This document shows, in pieces, positions 1 to 7,817 of a DNA stretch of 54,894 nucleotides (the first letter of the stretch is position 1; every line of letters starts with the position of its first letter). Source of the stretch: Bacteroidales bacterium (GTDB taxonomy: Bacteria > Bacteroidota > Bacteroidia > Bacteroidales > UBA932). Made by a program: the position numbers and the translations under genes. Under the pieces are notes generated by a model. That model had not been told where the DNA came from, searched no databases, and saw nothing but the letters and a program-made list of their open reading frames with translations. The stretch covers positions 1 through 54,894 of the forward strand of contig JAAZCF010000165.1 in NCBI GenBank assembly GCA_012513425.1, in the 5' to 3' direction.

Positions 1-79
1 GTGTAGGCCACTCCCACTCTGGTAACGGAATCGGGTCCCATGCAGGTATTGGAATAGGTTGCCATTCCCATTCAGGTAA
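1..79. repeat. Terminal direct repeat (identical to 54726-54804)
   Basis: Bases 1-79 are identical to 54726-54804. After the match the left end continues TGTAGGCC while the right end adds three more 30-bp tape-measure repeat units. Both ends are in the same codon phase of the tape measure. The simplest reading is a circular or permuted genome assembled as a line and broken at a tandem repeat, not a true short terminal repeat. Confidence 0.9.
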
Positions 80-270
80 TGTAGGCCATTCCCATTTAGG
101 GAAAGGTGGCCATTCCCATTTAGGCAGAGGAGGCCAACTAAACTCAGGTAGTGGTGGCCATACAAATTCAAGCGCAAATGGAGGCCAATGCCACGGAGGA
201 TATTCAGGCCATCTAAACTCAGGCCATACGAACTCAGGCCATCTAAACTCAGGCCATTCCAAGTCGAATT
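1..270 (-). repeat. Pro-Trp-Glu repeat zone inside the tape measure gene
   Basis: Translated on the minus strand, this stretch is a run of short units built on W-P-E-[FW] and P-[KE]-W-E-W-P, for example EFRWPEFVWPEF, PPLPKWEWPPFP and TLPEWEWQPIPIP. It joins the acidic DL-rich linker on one side and the second half of the tape measure on the other. In DNA the units share CCATTCCCATT and AACTCAGGCCAT cores, so this is a degenerating tandem array. It continues as perfect 30-bp units at the other window end. Confidence 0.9.
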
Positions 271-2041
271 CATCATCCAAACCTGATAAGTCTAACTCAT
301 CTAATTTAGGTAGGTCTATGATAAAGTCTGGGACCTTTATATCTTCTAAATCCTCCATACCATCTAGAAGCTTATCTAAGTCTTTTTCTTCCGGTACCTG
401 GAAAACTTCGTCAAATGCAGCAACGAATTTATCTTTTACTTTCTTACCGCTCTTCTTAGCATCTTCACCAACTTTGATAACATCTTTTGCAACGTCTCTT
501 AAATTATCATCTATTCCACTTACGCTTTCATTGAATTCAGCTGCCCATTCATTAAGGTCCTTTATTTCAGATTGTAGTATATCATCAACATTAAAACCAG
601 CCAAAGAGCTGAGTCGTGCAGTTAATTGGTCTAACCATTTAGTAACTGTTTTAGATGATAAGGCCAAGTGTAGCAACACCGCGGATATTACTAGTACTAC
701 AGCGGTCATTGGATTTCGCGCTAGTGTTAAGAACAACGCTCTAATTGCGCCAGTTAGTAAATTAACCGCTTTTGCAACAGCTGCTGCAACAACACCTAGA
801 CGCATTACCTTCCATAAGAACATTAATGAAGCAGCAGCTGATCTAGCAACTAGCAGTCCAATCAGAGCCGCCGCCAGCCAGCGCAATGGAGCTACTGTAT
901 TAAGAGCAACGTATGCAAGGGTAGATATAACTCTTACTACAGATGCAATAACTGGCATTACAGCTGAAAGTATTTGTATGAAGCTTTTACCAAGTTCAGC
1001 TATAACGGGCGCCAGTGCCTTTTGTATCATTACAAAACTCTTGGCCAGAGATGCTGCGCTACCTACAATAACGCGTATAGGTTGTTGTATCTCAGGAGAG
1101 AACATTTCTTCAACTACTCCACCCAAACCACTTTCAGTCAATATATCACGGGCTTCTTCTAATGTATCTCTCAAAGTACGTAAGAAGTTTTCTAAAGATT
1201 TATATGGAGCTTGGAAGATGGCCTCACCTAAGATAAGCATGTCGTCTTTAATCGTTTCAATCATACCTGGAACAGTGTCAGCTATTCTCTGCGCCGCACC
1301 TTCGTATCTTTGTTGTAGACCTTTTAGTACTGCAGTTACTGCAAGATCACCCGGTACTTTTAGGTCTCCTATATTCATTAGTTGCTCGCCAGTAAGGCCA
1401 AGCTGTTCTTGTAAGATTGTGTAGATAGGTATATTTGCCTCAGCTAATTGTCGTATTTCTTGACCCGCAAGCTTACCGTTGGTTCTTATTTGTGTCAATG
1501 CTAATACAATACGGTCAATTTGATCTGATGTCGCTCCAGTGGCTGATGCCGCATCATTTAATATTTCCATTATAGAGCGTACTTCTTCAGGCTTGAATTG
1601 AGCAGCCATCAACCGTCTAGAAAGGTCCAAGGCTTGTTGCGTACTAAAGGCCGTAGTAGCAGCAAAGTCTTTCATATTAACAATAAAGCCTTGAGCTCTC
1701 TCAGGAGTTCCTAAAAAGTACTCCATTGCTATTTGGGCCCTTTGCATATCATTCATAAATTCTAAAAGCGTGTTAGCAGCGTCCTGAATAGAGTTCGTTA
1801 AATTGTAAAAGGTTTGTGACACAATGATACCACTAACAATACGGCCAACGTCTTTAAAATCACGCTTAAGTTGCTGCGCTGCCCTACTAGTATCATTTAT
1901 TGAACTTGTGGCTTGCTTAAATGTAGATTGAAATTGTTTTCCTATGTCACGCACTTGCTTCAAGGAATCTTGTAGGCCTTTGGCAAATTGCTTATAGTCA
2001 AGCGACAGACGCGCATTTATTTGGCCTGCATTAACTGCCAT
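1..2041 (-). CDS. Tape measure protein, N-terminal part (runs off the window at position 1)
   Basis: The frame opens at ATG 2041 (MAVNAGQINARLSLDY) behind an AGGAGG site and stays open to position 1. Position 1 equals 54726 by the 79-bp end overlap, where the same frame continues to a stop at 53161, giving at least about 1,200 residues. The first 250 residues have the helical tape-measure character (QLKRDFKDVGRIVSG; LAGQEIRQLAEANIPIY). Hydrophobic segments follow (VAYVALNTVAPLRWLAAALI), then an acidic linker rich in DL and ED, then a Pro/Trp/Glu repeat zone at the window edge. The product is expected to set tail length and take part in DNA ejection. It sits directly downstream of the tail chaperones, the usual place. 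The long plus-strand frame over this region is only its antisense shadow. Confidence 0.95.
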   Translation of the reverse strand, partial: MAVNAGQINARLSLDYKQFAKGLQDSLKQVRDIGKQFQSTFKQATSSINDTSRAAQQLKRDFKDVGRIVSGIIVSQTFYNLTNSIQDAANTLLEFMNDMQRAQIAMEYFLGTPERAQGFIVNMKDFAATTAFSTQQALDLSRRLMAAQFKPEEVRSIMEILNDAASATGATSDQIDRIVLALTQIRTNGKLAGQEIRQLAEANIPIYTILQEQLGLTGEQLMNIGDLKVPGDLAVTAVLKGLQQRYEGAAQRIADTVPGMIETIKDDMLILGEAIFQAPYKSLENFLRTLRDTLEEARDILTESGLGGVVEEMFSPEIQQPIRVIVGSAASLAKSFVMIQKALAPVIAELGKSFIQILSAVMPVIASVVRVISTLAYVALNTVAPLRWLAAALIGLLVARSAAASLMFLWKVMRLGVVAAAVAKAVNLLTGAIRALFLTLARNPMTAVVLVISAVLLHLALSSKTVTKWLDQLTARLSSLAGFNVDDILQSEIKDLNEWAAEFNESVSGIDDNLRDVAKDVIKVGEDAKKSGKKVKDKFVAAFDEVFQVPEEKDLDKLLDGMEDLEDIKVPDFIIDLPKLDELDLSGLDDEFDLEWPEFRWPEFVWPEFRWPEYPPWHWPPFALEFVWPPLPEFSWPPLPKWEWPPFPKWEWPTLPEWEWQPIPIPAWDPIPLPEWEWPT

Positions 2042-2058
2042 TCATCCAAGCCTCCTTT

Positions 2059-2289
2059 CTAGAATATTTGGTCGATGTAAGCTACTCTTGATTTTTCTTT
2101 TGGCTTATAGTTTGAGTCATTAAGCCTCATGTGCACACGAGTTAAAGCATTGAACTTGCGAGGTGTCATACGCCAGAACTCTCTTTCTGAACGTTTTAAT
2201 ATCACTGTACCTACGTACAATAATAAAGGCCAATCCCACGAGTCTTCTACAGGCATCGCCTCATCAACGAGGCGCTCTACGCGTTTTTT
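2059..2289 (-). CDS. Tail assembly chaperone, frameshifted extension (gpT-like)
   Basis: This frame has no good start of its own. It is entered by -1 slippage at the heptamer at 2283-2289 near the end of the upstream chaperone gene, reading S-K-K-R-V-E-R-L-V-D-E-A and then MPVEDSWDWPLL onward to the stop at 2059. The fusion would be about 225 residues. This matches the G/GT pair found between the major tail protein and tape measure genes of most long-tailed phages, where both products coat the tape measure during tail assembly. The extension is basic and ends just before the tape-measure ribosome site. Confidence 0.85.
   Translation of the reverse strand, partial: KKRVERLVDEAMPVEDSWDWPLLLYVGTVILKRSEREFWRMTPRKFNALTRVHMRLNDSNYKPKEKSRVAYIDQIF
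2257..2289 (-). promoter_or_regulatory. Programmed -1 ribosomal frameshift signal
   Basis: The minus strand reads A AAA AAC at 2283-2289 in the zero frame of the chaperone gene, an exact X XXY YYZ slippery heptamer. After an 8-base spacer that contains the zero-frame stop (2277-2279) comes a perfect 6-bp stem, CGCCTC/GAGGCG (2257-2262 with 2269-2274), with a 6-base loop. Slippage by -1 joins exactly the frame of the downstream 65-codon extension. Confidence 0.88.
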
Positions 2290-2735
2290 GATTCAGCTTC
2301 TCCTTTTAATGCTTGAGAAAGTTCTTTTACATCAATTCCATGTTCTGCAAGCTTAGCTTTAACACTTTCTGGCATGTCTTCTGGGTCTGGCATTCCGCCG
2401 CCCATCGCTGCAGCTAACTTTTGGCTAGCTTCTTGAATCATCTTCGGACTTTTCAACCAGCTACCAACTTGGTATGGTGTAATATTATAACGAATTGGTT
2501 CACCAGTTACTTCATCAAATTCAGCTACTTCATCGTGAATTAAAGCAGCCCATAAAATTTTTCTAATATCAGAAATACGTCCTTCAGTAAGCTGGTCCAT
2601 TGCTTTTTCTACAGAGCCAAACATTTTTTCTAATTCAGCAAAAGCGTTCATATCAAATTGGAATATACGTTCTCTATCACCTAAAAACATAGTCACTGCA
2701 TCAGCATATTGTTTCACATCTTTTACATCTGCCAT
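2277..2735 (-). CDS. Tail assembly chaperone (gpG-like)
   Basis: A 152-residue mainly helical protein (MADVKDVKQYADAVTMFLGD; FAELEKMFGSVEKAMDQL). It lies between the major tail protein and the tape measure, the conserved place for tail chaperones. The start at 2735 follows GGAGGAGG. Its last codons carry the slippery heptamer, so a minor share of ribosomes would make the longer fusion. Sequence is too divergent to name a family, so the call rests on position, size and the frameshift. Confidence 0.85.
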   Translation of the reverse strand: MADVKDVKQYADAVTMFLGDRERIFQFDMNAFAELEKMFGSVEKAMDQLTEGRISDIRKILWAALIHDEVAEFDEVTGEPIRYNITPYQVGSWLKSPKMIQEASQKLAAAMGGGMPDPEDMPESVKAKLAEHGIDVKELSQALKGEAESKNA

Positions 2736-2754
2736 ATTTATCCTCCTCCAATTT

Positions 2755-2787
2755 ATTAAAATACACTATGGCGTTTATACGCCATAG
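2755..2787 (-). terminator. Intrinsic terminator after the major tail protein gene
   Basis: On the minus strand CTATGGCG-TATAAA-CGCCATAG (2766-2787) forms a perfect 8-bp stem followed by TGTATTTTAAT. It lies between the major tail protein and the chaperone gene, and would lower transcription past the abundant tail protein. Confidence 0.7.
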
Positions 2788-2807
2788 CATCAAATAATCT
2801 AATGATA

Positions 2808-3395
2808 TTAAGGACCACTAACAGCGGCGCCATAGGGGTTATTAAACCAATTCGCAGCCATATCAGGTGTGAAGTTTTCATCATCTTCGTCAATGTGACG
2901 CTCCCATTCATCGTCGCATTCCCGCTTAACGAATGAGCCAGCAATAGTTGGCGTTTGGAATTCAACAGACTCACCTTTTGTTTGGTTGTTTTGCTCAGGA
3001 ATACCAAATCTACCCTTGGCTAACCAAGTATAACGGTACTTACCATTAGACTTAAGTGACTTAAATCCAATAGCAACCCACGGAGGAACGTCTCCTCCTT
3101 TACGGATTAATACGCCGTCTTCATATGTGTGCCCCAACAACTCTGCTTGTACATCAAGAGGTAAGTCAGCAACGTTTAATTCAACTTCAATTTGACCAAT
3201 AGTAGTAGCTGTTTCATACGGGCCATCATCTGCGAATAAAGTCTCTGAAGATGTGTTAGCATTAATATTTACAGAAATAGCTCCTGCAATTAATTTAGGT
3301 GTCTCATAAGTGGCTTGACCTTGACCGAACGGTGGGTCTGTAATCAACTTAGCATAAACCAAGTTGCTTAAACCAATAATTGTACCTTTACTCAT
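2808..3395 (-). CDS. Major tail tube protein (phi13-type)
   Basis: A 195-residue protein starting MSKGTIIGLSNLVYAKL behind AAGGAGG. The pattern of an N-terminal LVYAKLITD, a repeated beta-rich core (AISVNINANTSSETLFADDG, then TIGQIEVELNVADLP) and GFKSLKSNGKYRYTWLAKG is typical of the phi13-family major tail proteins of Gram-positive siphoviruses. It would polymerise into the tail tube around the tape measure. A terminator hairpin follows directly, as is common behind highly expressed structural genes. Confidence 0.9.
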   Translation of the reverse strand: MSKGTIIGLSNLVYAKLITDPPFGQGQATYETPKLIAGAISVNINANTSSETLFADDGPYETATTIGQIEVELNVADLPLDVQAELLGHTYEDGVLIRKGGDVPPWVAIGFKSLKSNGKYRYTWLAKGRFGIPEQNNQTKGESVEFQTPTIAGSFVKRECDDEWERHIDEDDENFTPDMAANWFNNPYGAAVSGP

Positions 3396-3409
3396 ACAAA
3401 CAAACCTCC

Positions 3410-3787
3410 TTAATCTTCATACGTTGTAGTTATAACATTGAAACAATAATATATTCTATCTTTATCGTCAGCTTTCAATTTGAATGGCGGTTCTTTCAAA
3501 TACATTGTAGTCCACCTTTCAGAAGTAAGATAAAGAATAGAGTCATCTGTTTTTAATAAGCTATAAAGCTGTCTAGCTAGCACTTTTGCAGCGGTTGCGG
3601 ATTTGTCTCTAACTACAATCTGTACCGGACGGGTTGCACCATCAATCTGTAAAAAATCTCTTGAGCCCTGATATTCATATAGAGCAATTACACTGTCTGG
3701 ACTGTCAGGCATGGTATCCCTAAAAATTGGAATGTTTACATTTTTAGATTTGAAGTAGCTTTCGAAGTCCTGTAGTAAATCAGCCAT
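3410..3787 (-). CDS. Tail terminator / minor capsid-like protein
   Basis: A 125-residue protein (MADLLQDFESYFKSKNV; VIALYEYQGSRDFLQIDG; RPVQIVVRDKSATAAKVLARQLY) with the layout of phage tail completion proteins: an N-terminal helix, then a beta sheet with ALYEYQG, then VQIVVRDK. It sits between the gp10-like protein and the major tail protein, the standard place for the protein that caps the tail tube where it meets the head. Strong ribosome site AGGAGGTGGAGGC. Confidence 0.8.
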   Translation of the reverse strand: MADLLQDFESYFKSKNVNIPIFRDTMPDSPDSVIALYEYQGSRDFLQIDGATRPVQIVVRDKSATAAKVLARQLYSLLKTDDSILYLTSERWTTMYLKEPPFKLKADDKDRIYYCFNVITTTYED

Positions 3788-3798
3788 GCCTCCACCTC

Positions 3799-4224
3799 CT
3801 ACATACCAGTCTCTTTGCGAATTGCTCTAGCATAAGTTTGCCGCATCTTACGCTGATACTCTCTAACAGGGTCTTCAAGAAACTTGGCTTTACCTACAGG
3901 ATGGTGCGCTTGTAAGTCCTCATGCACCACAACCATATAATCTGACGCAGGCCTGCCTGTTTTTGGATTTATCGGATCCCCGTTACCTCCATAACCTATA
4001 GTAGCCGTAAAGTTTCTATATTTACCGTGTATTTCATAAAAGGCACTTTTAGCGAGTGTATTTGTGTCCTTAGGTACTTGCCGTAGACTTTCTGCTAATA
4101 TTTCCTCACAGGCTTGCCTTGTGGCCTTTTTTGTACCACGTTCTACCTTGCTTAATAAAACCTCTAATGACTTAGAAAACTTAGAATATTCAATATTGAA
4201 TGCAGCCCTACCACCTCTAGCCAT
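3799..4224 (-). CDS. Head-tail joining protein, HK97 gp10-like
   Basis: Starts at ATG 4224 (MARGGRAAFNIEYSKF), overlapping the upstream stop. A longer frame to 4251 is open but lacks a ribosome site. The product is basic, about 141 residues, with VLLSKVERGTKKATRQACEE followed by LAKSAFYEIHGKYRNFTATIGYG and a C-terminal HHPVGKAKFLEDPVREY. This helix followed by a beta region is the pattern of the HK97 gp10 family that joins head and tail. The neighbours on both sides are connector genes. Confidence 0.82.
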   Translation of the reverse strand: MARGGRAAFNIEYSKFSKSLEVLLSKVERGTKKATRQACEEILAESLRQVPKDTNTLAKSAFYEIHGKYRNFTATIGYGGNGDPINPKTGRPASDYMVVVHEDLQAHHPVGKAKFLEDPVREYQRKMRQTYARAIRKETGM

Positions 4225-4541
4225 TAAACATTCACCACCCATAACACGCAAGTACCATCTAGTTCTCTTATGGCACTTACAGCTTTTATAGGATATTCAG
4301 TGCCGAAGTATACCAGCAGGTCATATGGCGTTATATCGATGTCACTCTCAACATAGAAAGTGATATTTGATAATACTTTTTGTCCATTATTATCAAGTAT
4401 CTCAGTGATTTTCTCTTCTGCATAACAAGTAGTTTCTACTGGATTGCCATATGTCTTATCTCCGGCACCGTCCATACCTAAATAAGGTATAACAGTAATT
4501 GGTATACGAAGAATTTCTCTAAACCGTTTAGTCATTATCAT
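4224..4541 (-). CDS. Head closure (stopper) protein
   Basis: A long frame extends to 4667, but the first 42 residues have no connector character and overlap the upstream gene. The likely start is ATG 4541 (MIMTKRFREILRIP) after AAAGG. The product of about 105 residues has ITVIPYLGMDGAGDKTY near its start and ends with VLVYFGTEYPIKAVSAIRE-like beta strands around DLLVYFG, as in the small beta-barrel stoppers that seal the portal channel. Order adaptor, stopper, gp10-like, tail terminator is canonical. Confidence 0.75.
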   Translation of the reverse strand: MIMTKRFREILRIPITVIPYLGMDGAGDKTYGNPVETTCYAEEKITEILDNNGQKVLSNITFYVESDIDITPYDLLVYFGTEYPIKAVSAIRELDGTCVLWVVNV

Positions 4542-4881
4542 GCATTCCTTTATAAAATATAGGAGGTGAAATCTTAGGAGCTTTAAAACTAGGGGTAGAT
4601 ATACGCATTTTGTAATATTCTGCTTTTTGTTTAAAATACTGTAATCTTTCAGTCGGGTCCTCTTCAATAGGACCTACAGTACGCTTTATCTTTCGTGCAA
4701 AATAATCTGCTGCACGGTCATATAATTGATAAAGACGCATATTATGATTAGGATGCTCAGAGATGATAAACTCAATCTCTTCATCTTGTAGAATAGGGTC
4801 ATCTACATTAGTATCGCCTATAAGAAAACGATACTTATCCTTTTCAGAAGTCTTTGGATCACCTGAATAAGACCAGGCCAT
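4528..4881 (-). CDS. Head-tail adaptor (connector) protein
   Basis: About 117 residues starting MAWSYSGDPKTSEKDKYRFL; I take ATG 4881 rather than 4890 because M-A-W-S-Y-S-G-D-P is how this family begins. The motif KYRFLIGDTNVDDPILQDEE is typical of the head-completion adaptor of Gram-positive siphoviruses, which binds the portal ring. The rest is helical. It overlaps the stopper gene by a few bases, indicating coupled translation. Confidence 0.85.
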   Translation of the reverse strand: MAWSYSGDPKTSEKDKYRFLIGDTNVDDPILQDEEIEFIISEHPNHNMRLYQLYDRAADYFARKIKRTVGPIEEDPTERLQYFKQKAEYYKMRISTPSFKAPKISPPIFYKGMHDND

Positions 4882-4890
4882 ACATATCAC

Positions 4891-5286
4891 CTACTTTACT
4901 GTAGGGTTTGGCTTCGTCGCCACTGGTTTATAAACTGACTTAGTAGTGGCAGACTTAACTACAGTCTTTGTTTGTGCTTGAGGTTTTGCTGTTGGTTTGG
5001 CTTTAGTTTTATCGAGGGCGGCTCTCAGTATTTCATAAGAATTTTCAACGCCCCGTCTGTATTTAAGGTAGGTGGCAACGCGCTCGATGTTGTGCTCATC
5101 AACTTCGACAATCTTGCCTTCTCCTACCTTAGATTTATACAAAGGGATTACTGCAGGGTCTTCAATAATTGTCCCTGCAGAGTATACTTTTCCGCGAGTT
5201 TTAAAGGGGCGTCTTACTACCTTAACCGACAATATCTTTGAAGAAGACACCAAGGTCCTGAGCAATGACCTTAGCGTCGAAAGCAA
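4891..5286 (-). CDS. Small basic protein between capsid and connector genes
   Basis: The reading frame opens at TTG 5286 inside the capsid gene. The true start may be TTG 5286 (GAGGG five bases upstream), TTG 5253 or TTG 5232, because recognisable sequence (VKVVRRPFKTRGKVYSAGTI) begins only near the capsid stop. The C terminus is a Lys/Thr/Pro-rich tail (KAKPTAKPQAQTKTVVKSAT). The middle (AGTIIEDPAVIPLYKSK) resembles small proteins often encoded just after phage capsid genes, whose role is not settled. No function assigned. Confidence 0.6.
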   Translation of the reverse strand: MLSTLRSLLRTLVSSSKILSVKVVRRPFKTRGKVYSAGTIIEDPAVIPLYKSKVGEGKIVEVDEHNIERVATYLKYRRGVENSYEILRAALDKTKAKPTAKPQAQTKTVVKSATTKSVYKPVATKPNPTVK

Positions 5287-6199
5287 TCTCGCCCTCGATA
5301 CGCTCTGTACCTATTCCAAGCATATCCATAGGTAAGCGTACGATACGGTTACCATACGCCCCAGCACCTTTTAAACCTGTCCAAGCAAAGATATAACCAG
5401 CTGACGGCTTTTTGATTGCAGGACGAGGGTTCACATAACACAATAGCATGTGTTTACCCATTACATAACCGATATTATCTTCAGCGCCTTGGTTAGCTGT
5501 GTTAACTACAGCCCAAGCCACATAGACATTTTCAACTTCAAACAATGTAGCAAGTAAGTCTGCTGTTACAATTCCTCTTTGAGTATACTTAATGCGGTCA
5601 AGAATATCTTCATGATTTTTCAACGCATAGAATACAGCAGGTGACATTACGATAGTATTTGGTCTAAATCCAGTTTTACCTGCTATTTCTACAATTTGTT
5701 GAGAGATTACACCTATTGGATCAGATCCAATTTTATCAAATTGTAGAACTTGTCCCGTACTAGGGTTAGAATCAACCCCTTCTATTTCAGTAGACCAAAC
5801 ACCAGGACGGAAGAATTTTTCTGCCCATACAACTTCGCGACGGATTAACATTTTTTGAGTTACGAAGTCTGTAGCATCTTGGTCAGCATCTAATGGGTCA
5901 TCGTAATTTGCGCGGTCTTGTTCCGTAACATCTTTGTGGAACGCGTGCACCTTGCAGTAGTATGGGTCAGAAGCTTCAACGCCATAGTCACCGCCTACAG
6001 ACTCGCTAGCTCCAGCACGTACGCGAGCCTCATCACGGAAGAAGTCACCCTTATTGTACACGAAGTAAACATCAGATTGTTTCTTTACCGGAATAATCGG
6101 GAATACTTTATCAGCAATAAAGTTAGATTCTTCTTGTATATATGCAACTGAAATATTAGTTAGTGCCTTATCAATATGTGCTTGAGTTTTAGTAGGCAT
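5222..6199 (-). CDS. Major capsid protein
   Basis: A 325-residue protein. The N terminus (LTNISVAYIQEESNFIADKV followed by FPIIPVKKQSDVYFVYNKGD) and the region FRDEARVRAGASES are hallmarks of a widespread HK97-fold major capsid family, as is DATDFVTQKMLIRREVVWAE. The C-terminal half has KTGFRPNTIVMSPAVFYALK and a closing ALGVFF-like segment around KVIAQDLGVFFKDIVG. It follows the scaffold and decoration genes and has a strong AAAGGAG site. It forms the icosahedral shell. Confidence 0.95.
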   Translation of the reverse strand: MPTKTQAHIDKALTNISVAYIQEESNFIADKVFPIIPVKKQSDVYFVYNKGDFFRDEARVRAGASESVGGDYGVEASDPYYCKVHAFHKDVTEQDRANYDDPLDADQDATDFVTQKMLIRREVVWAEKFFRPGVWSTEIEGVDSNPSTGQVLQFDKIGSDPIGVISQQIVEIAGKTGFRPNTIVMSPAVFYALKNHEDILDRIKYTQRGIVTADLLATLFEVENVYVAWAVVNTANQGAEDNIGYVMGKHMLLCYVNPRPAIKKPSAGYIFAWTGLKGAGAYGNRIVRLPMDMLGIGTERIEGEIAFDAKVIAQDLGVFFKDIVG

Positions 6200-6222
6200 C
6201 TAATACATCTCCTTTCACTACA

Positions 6223-6561
6223 TTATAATTTTACAGAGACTAACTCTCCTGCGGCAGATGTAGATGTTAAAGCGCAGCCAGCTTTCCTACCGGAAGATAT
6301 AGGAACCGCACGTCCTTGGTCATCAGACTCAACGTCAGTACCTGCTTGTATAGCATCGCCAGCTTCTACCATTACAATACCGTCGTAAATCTCTGCAACT
6401 TCACCTGCGCTAGCCGGTTGAGAAGAAACACCAATAACAGAATCACCAGCGCCGGCCTGTACAATCTGTTCTGAGCTGTTGACTTTTACAAATCGACGAC
6501 GAGCAATATTGCCGCCCGCTTCACCGCTGAATCTTAAGTTAGGAATTTCATATGCAGCCAT
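6223..6561 (-). CDS. Capsid decoration protein (DUF2190-like)
   Basis: A 112-residue Ala/Gly/Ser-rich beta protein: GGNIARRRFVKVNSSEQIVQ, then AGAGDSVIGVSSQPASAGE and VEAGDAIQAGTDVESDDQGR, ending AAGELVSVKL. This succession of R-F-V-K, V-I-G-V, A-G and G-R-A is characteristic of the small cement or decoration proteins encoded just before the major capsid gene. The start ATG overlaps the scaffold stop (TAATG), so expression is coupled. Confidence 0.85.
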   Translation of the reverse strand: MAAYEIPNLRFSGEAGGNIARRRFVKVNSSEQIVQAGAGDSVIGVSSQPASAGEVAEIYDGIVMVEAGDAIQAGTDVESDDQGRAVPISSGRKAGCALTSTSAAGELVSVKL

Positions 6562-7328
6562 TAGTTAGCGCCTCCTTTCAAGTATTCACGGTAGAGGTCT
6601 GGATGACGTTTGATAACGAGAGAAATAGCTTTGGCTTTAGAAACGTTTTCTTGAGCAACAATTTCTTCAGCCTTCTTTTCAATTTGTTGCCAAGCTTCAT
6701 CACTAGTAGACGGGTTGTTAGTTCTGGACTTACCGATTTCATCAAGTAGCCCAGCGTCCTCAAGTGCCTTATTCGCTGCTTTTAAGATTTCATACACTTC
6801 AGGTGTAATACCTTTAATTACTTCTACAAGTTTAGTCTCTTCTACAGGAAGAGCTTTAAGTTCTTTAGCCTTAGCAAGCGCTTCTTGAGTACGTTTTTCC
6901 TCAGCAGCTTGACGAGCTAATTCTTCTGCAGCTTCCTTTTGAGCTTTCAAAGATTTGAACACCTCTTGTACAGCTGGGTCCAAACTTTTGATAACCTCTT
7001 CGAAATCAGGCTGCTGATTTTCATTCTTGCTTTTCTTAACATTTTCAAGCTCTTCAGTAGCAGCTTTGTAGTCTGCTTTTGCTTTTTCGAGGTCTTCTGT
7101 CATAGCTTGTAGTTTTTGCTCAGCCTCATCAGCAGCTTGCTTAACTTTTGCAAGCTCATCTTGAATAACCTTGGCATGCTCAGGCTTCATCTTCGCCAAA
7201 ATTTCTTCTAATGTCATATTAGGCTCCTGCTCCTTTCTTTTATAAAGTTTTATGAAAGCGGCTGAATTGGCACCTTCATCAACCAGATCTACTCTGTCGA
7301 CTTCAAGGTCAATAATGAAGTTAGGCAT
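6561..7328 (-). CDS. Capsid scaffolding protein
   Basis: I choose ATG 7328 (MPNFIIDLEVDRVDLVDEGA) after AGGGGG. The N-terminal RVDLVDEGANSAAFIKLYKR is the segment usually found at the end of XkdF-type proteins, followed by about 200 residues of charged coiled coil (QAADEAEQKLQAMTEDLEKA; EKAKADYKAATEELENVKK) and a small helical C-terminal domain. Coiled coil, position between protease and capsid, and high charge all fit an internal scaffold removed during head maturation. A promoter lies immediately upstream, so head genes can be boosted here. Confidence 0.85.
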   Translation of the reverse strand: MPNFIIDLEVDRVDLVDEGANSAAFIKLYKRKEQEPNMTLEEILAKMKPEHAKVIQDELAKVKQAADEAEQKLQAMTEDLEKAKADYKAATEELENVKKSKNENQQPDFEEVIKSLDPAVQEVFKSLKAQKEAAEELARQAAEEKRTQEALAKAKELKALPVEETKLVEVIKGITPEVYEILKAANKALEDAGLLDEIGKSRTNNPSTSDEAWQQIEKKAEEIVAQENVSKAKAISLVIKRHPDLYREYLKGGAN

Positions 7329-7348
7329 CACTTATACCCCCTAATTAT

Positions 7349-7380
7349 ATTATACGCTGTTAGCTATTCAGACATAACAC
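7349..7380 (-). promoter_or_regulatory. Promoter, GTGTTAT-N19-TATAAT family (copy 1)
   Basis: On the minus strand GTGTTAT (7374-7380), 19 bases, then GCG-adjacent TATAATATAATTAG (-10 hexamer at 7349-7354). The -10 region is nearly identical to copies at 11.81 and 17.11 kb. It stands in the gap before the scaffold and capsid genes. Confidence 0.75.
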
Positions 7381-7385
7381 AATTG

Positions 7386-7805
7386 TTACATATCAAGTTT
7401 AATTCGTTTGGCTTTACCTTGTATTGAGAACATTTTGTATTGGCCAGATTTGATTTTATCTACAACATCGTCGTCTGGAATATAAAATCCTACCCACCAG
7501 CCTTCAGGTAAGATACCTTCTGGAATACCCATAGCTTGCATCTTTTGCTTAGTAAACATACAGCTTTCAACAAGGTAACCCACAGCTTCACCTTGGTGCA
7601 TCTCACCTGTAGTTCTGTACTTAAGAACATATTGATAAGCCGCTTTCTCTAACACTTCAGGAGCCGTGATGTCACCCTGCCAGTCTAGTGGGGTGCTACC
7701 GTCTGCATTAATAGAAACGTTTGCCCAACCAAATACTAAGTGTTGTTCATCATTCATTTTTGAAATGTCTACTTCAAACGGCACTTCATCTTTATAAACA
7801 GACAT
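7386..7805 (-). CDS. XkdF-type phage serine protease (prohead protease candidate)
   Basis: A 139-residue protein. The motifs HLVFGWANVSINADG, LDWQGDITAPEVLEKAAYQY, GEMHQGEAVGYLVESCMFT and EGWWVGFYIPDDDVVDKIKS, ending KMFSIQGKAKR, are those of the XkdF putative serine protease family. The conserved MH and S residues (GEMH; VES) are present. It lies between portal and scaffold, the usual place for the enzyme that processes scaffold and capsid. It is compact; the C-terminal VDLVD segment of longer homologues appears at the start of the next gene, as if one ancestral gene had split. Confidence 0.88.
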   Translation of the reverse strand: MSVYKDEVPFEVDISKMNDEQHLVFGWANVSINADGSTPLDWQGDITAPEVLEKAAYQYVLKYRTTGEMHQGEAVGYLVESCMFTKQKMQAMGIPEGILPEGWWVGFYIPDDDVVDKIKSGQYKMFSIQGKAKRIKLDM

Positions 7806-7817
7806 GTAAATCCCTCC

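Noticed and set aside
1..79. True short terminal repeats as a packaging mechanism
   Set aside because: The 79-bp repeat lies inside one gene at a tandem array and both ends are in the same codon phase. Circular closure of an assembly is simpler. Without read data, cos or pac cannot be decided.
318..1424. A plus-strand frame of 368 codons
   Set aside because: It is the antisense of the tape measure frame. It is Ser/Thr-rich with no ribosome site or domain, and the minus frame is open throughout and has tape-measure features.
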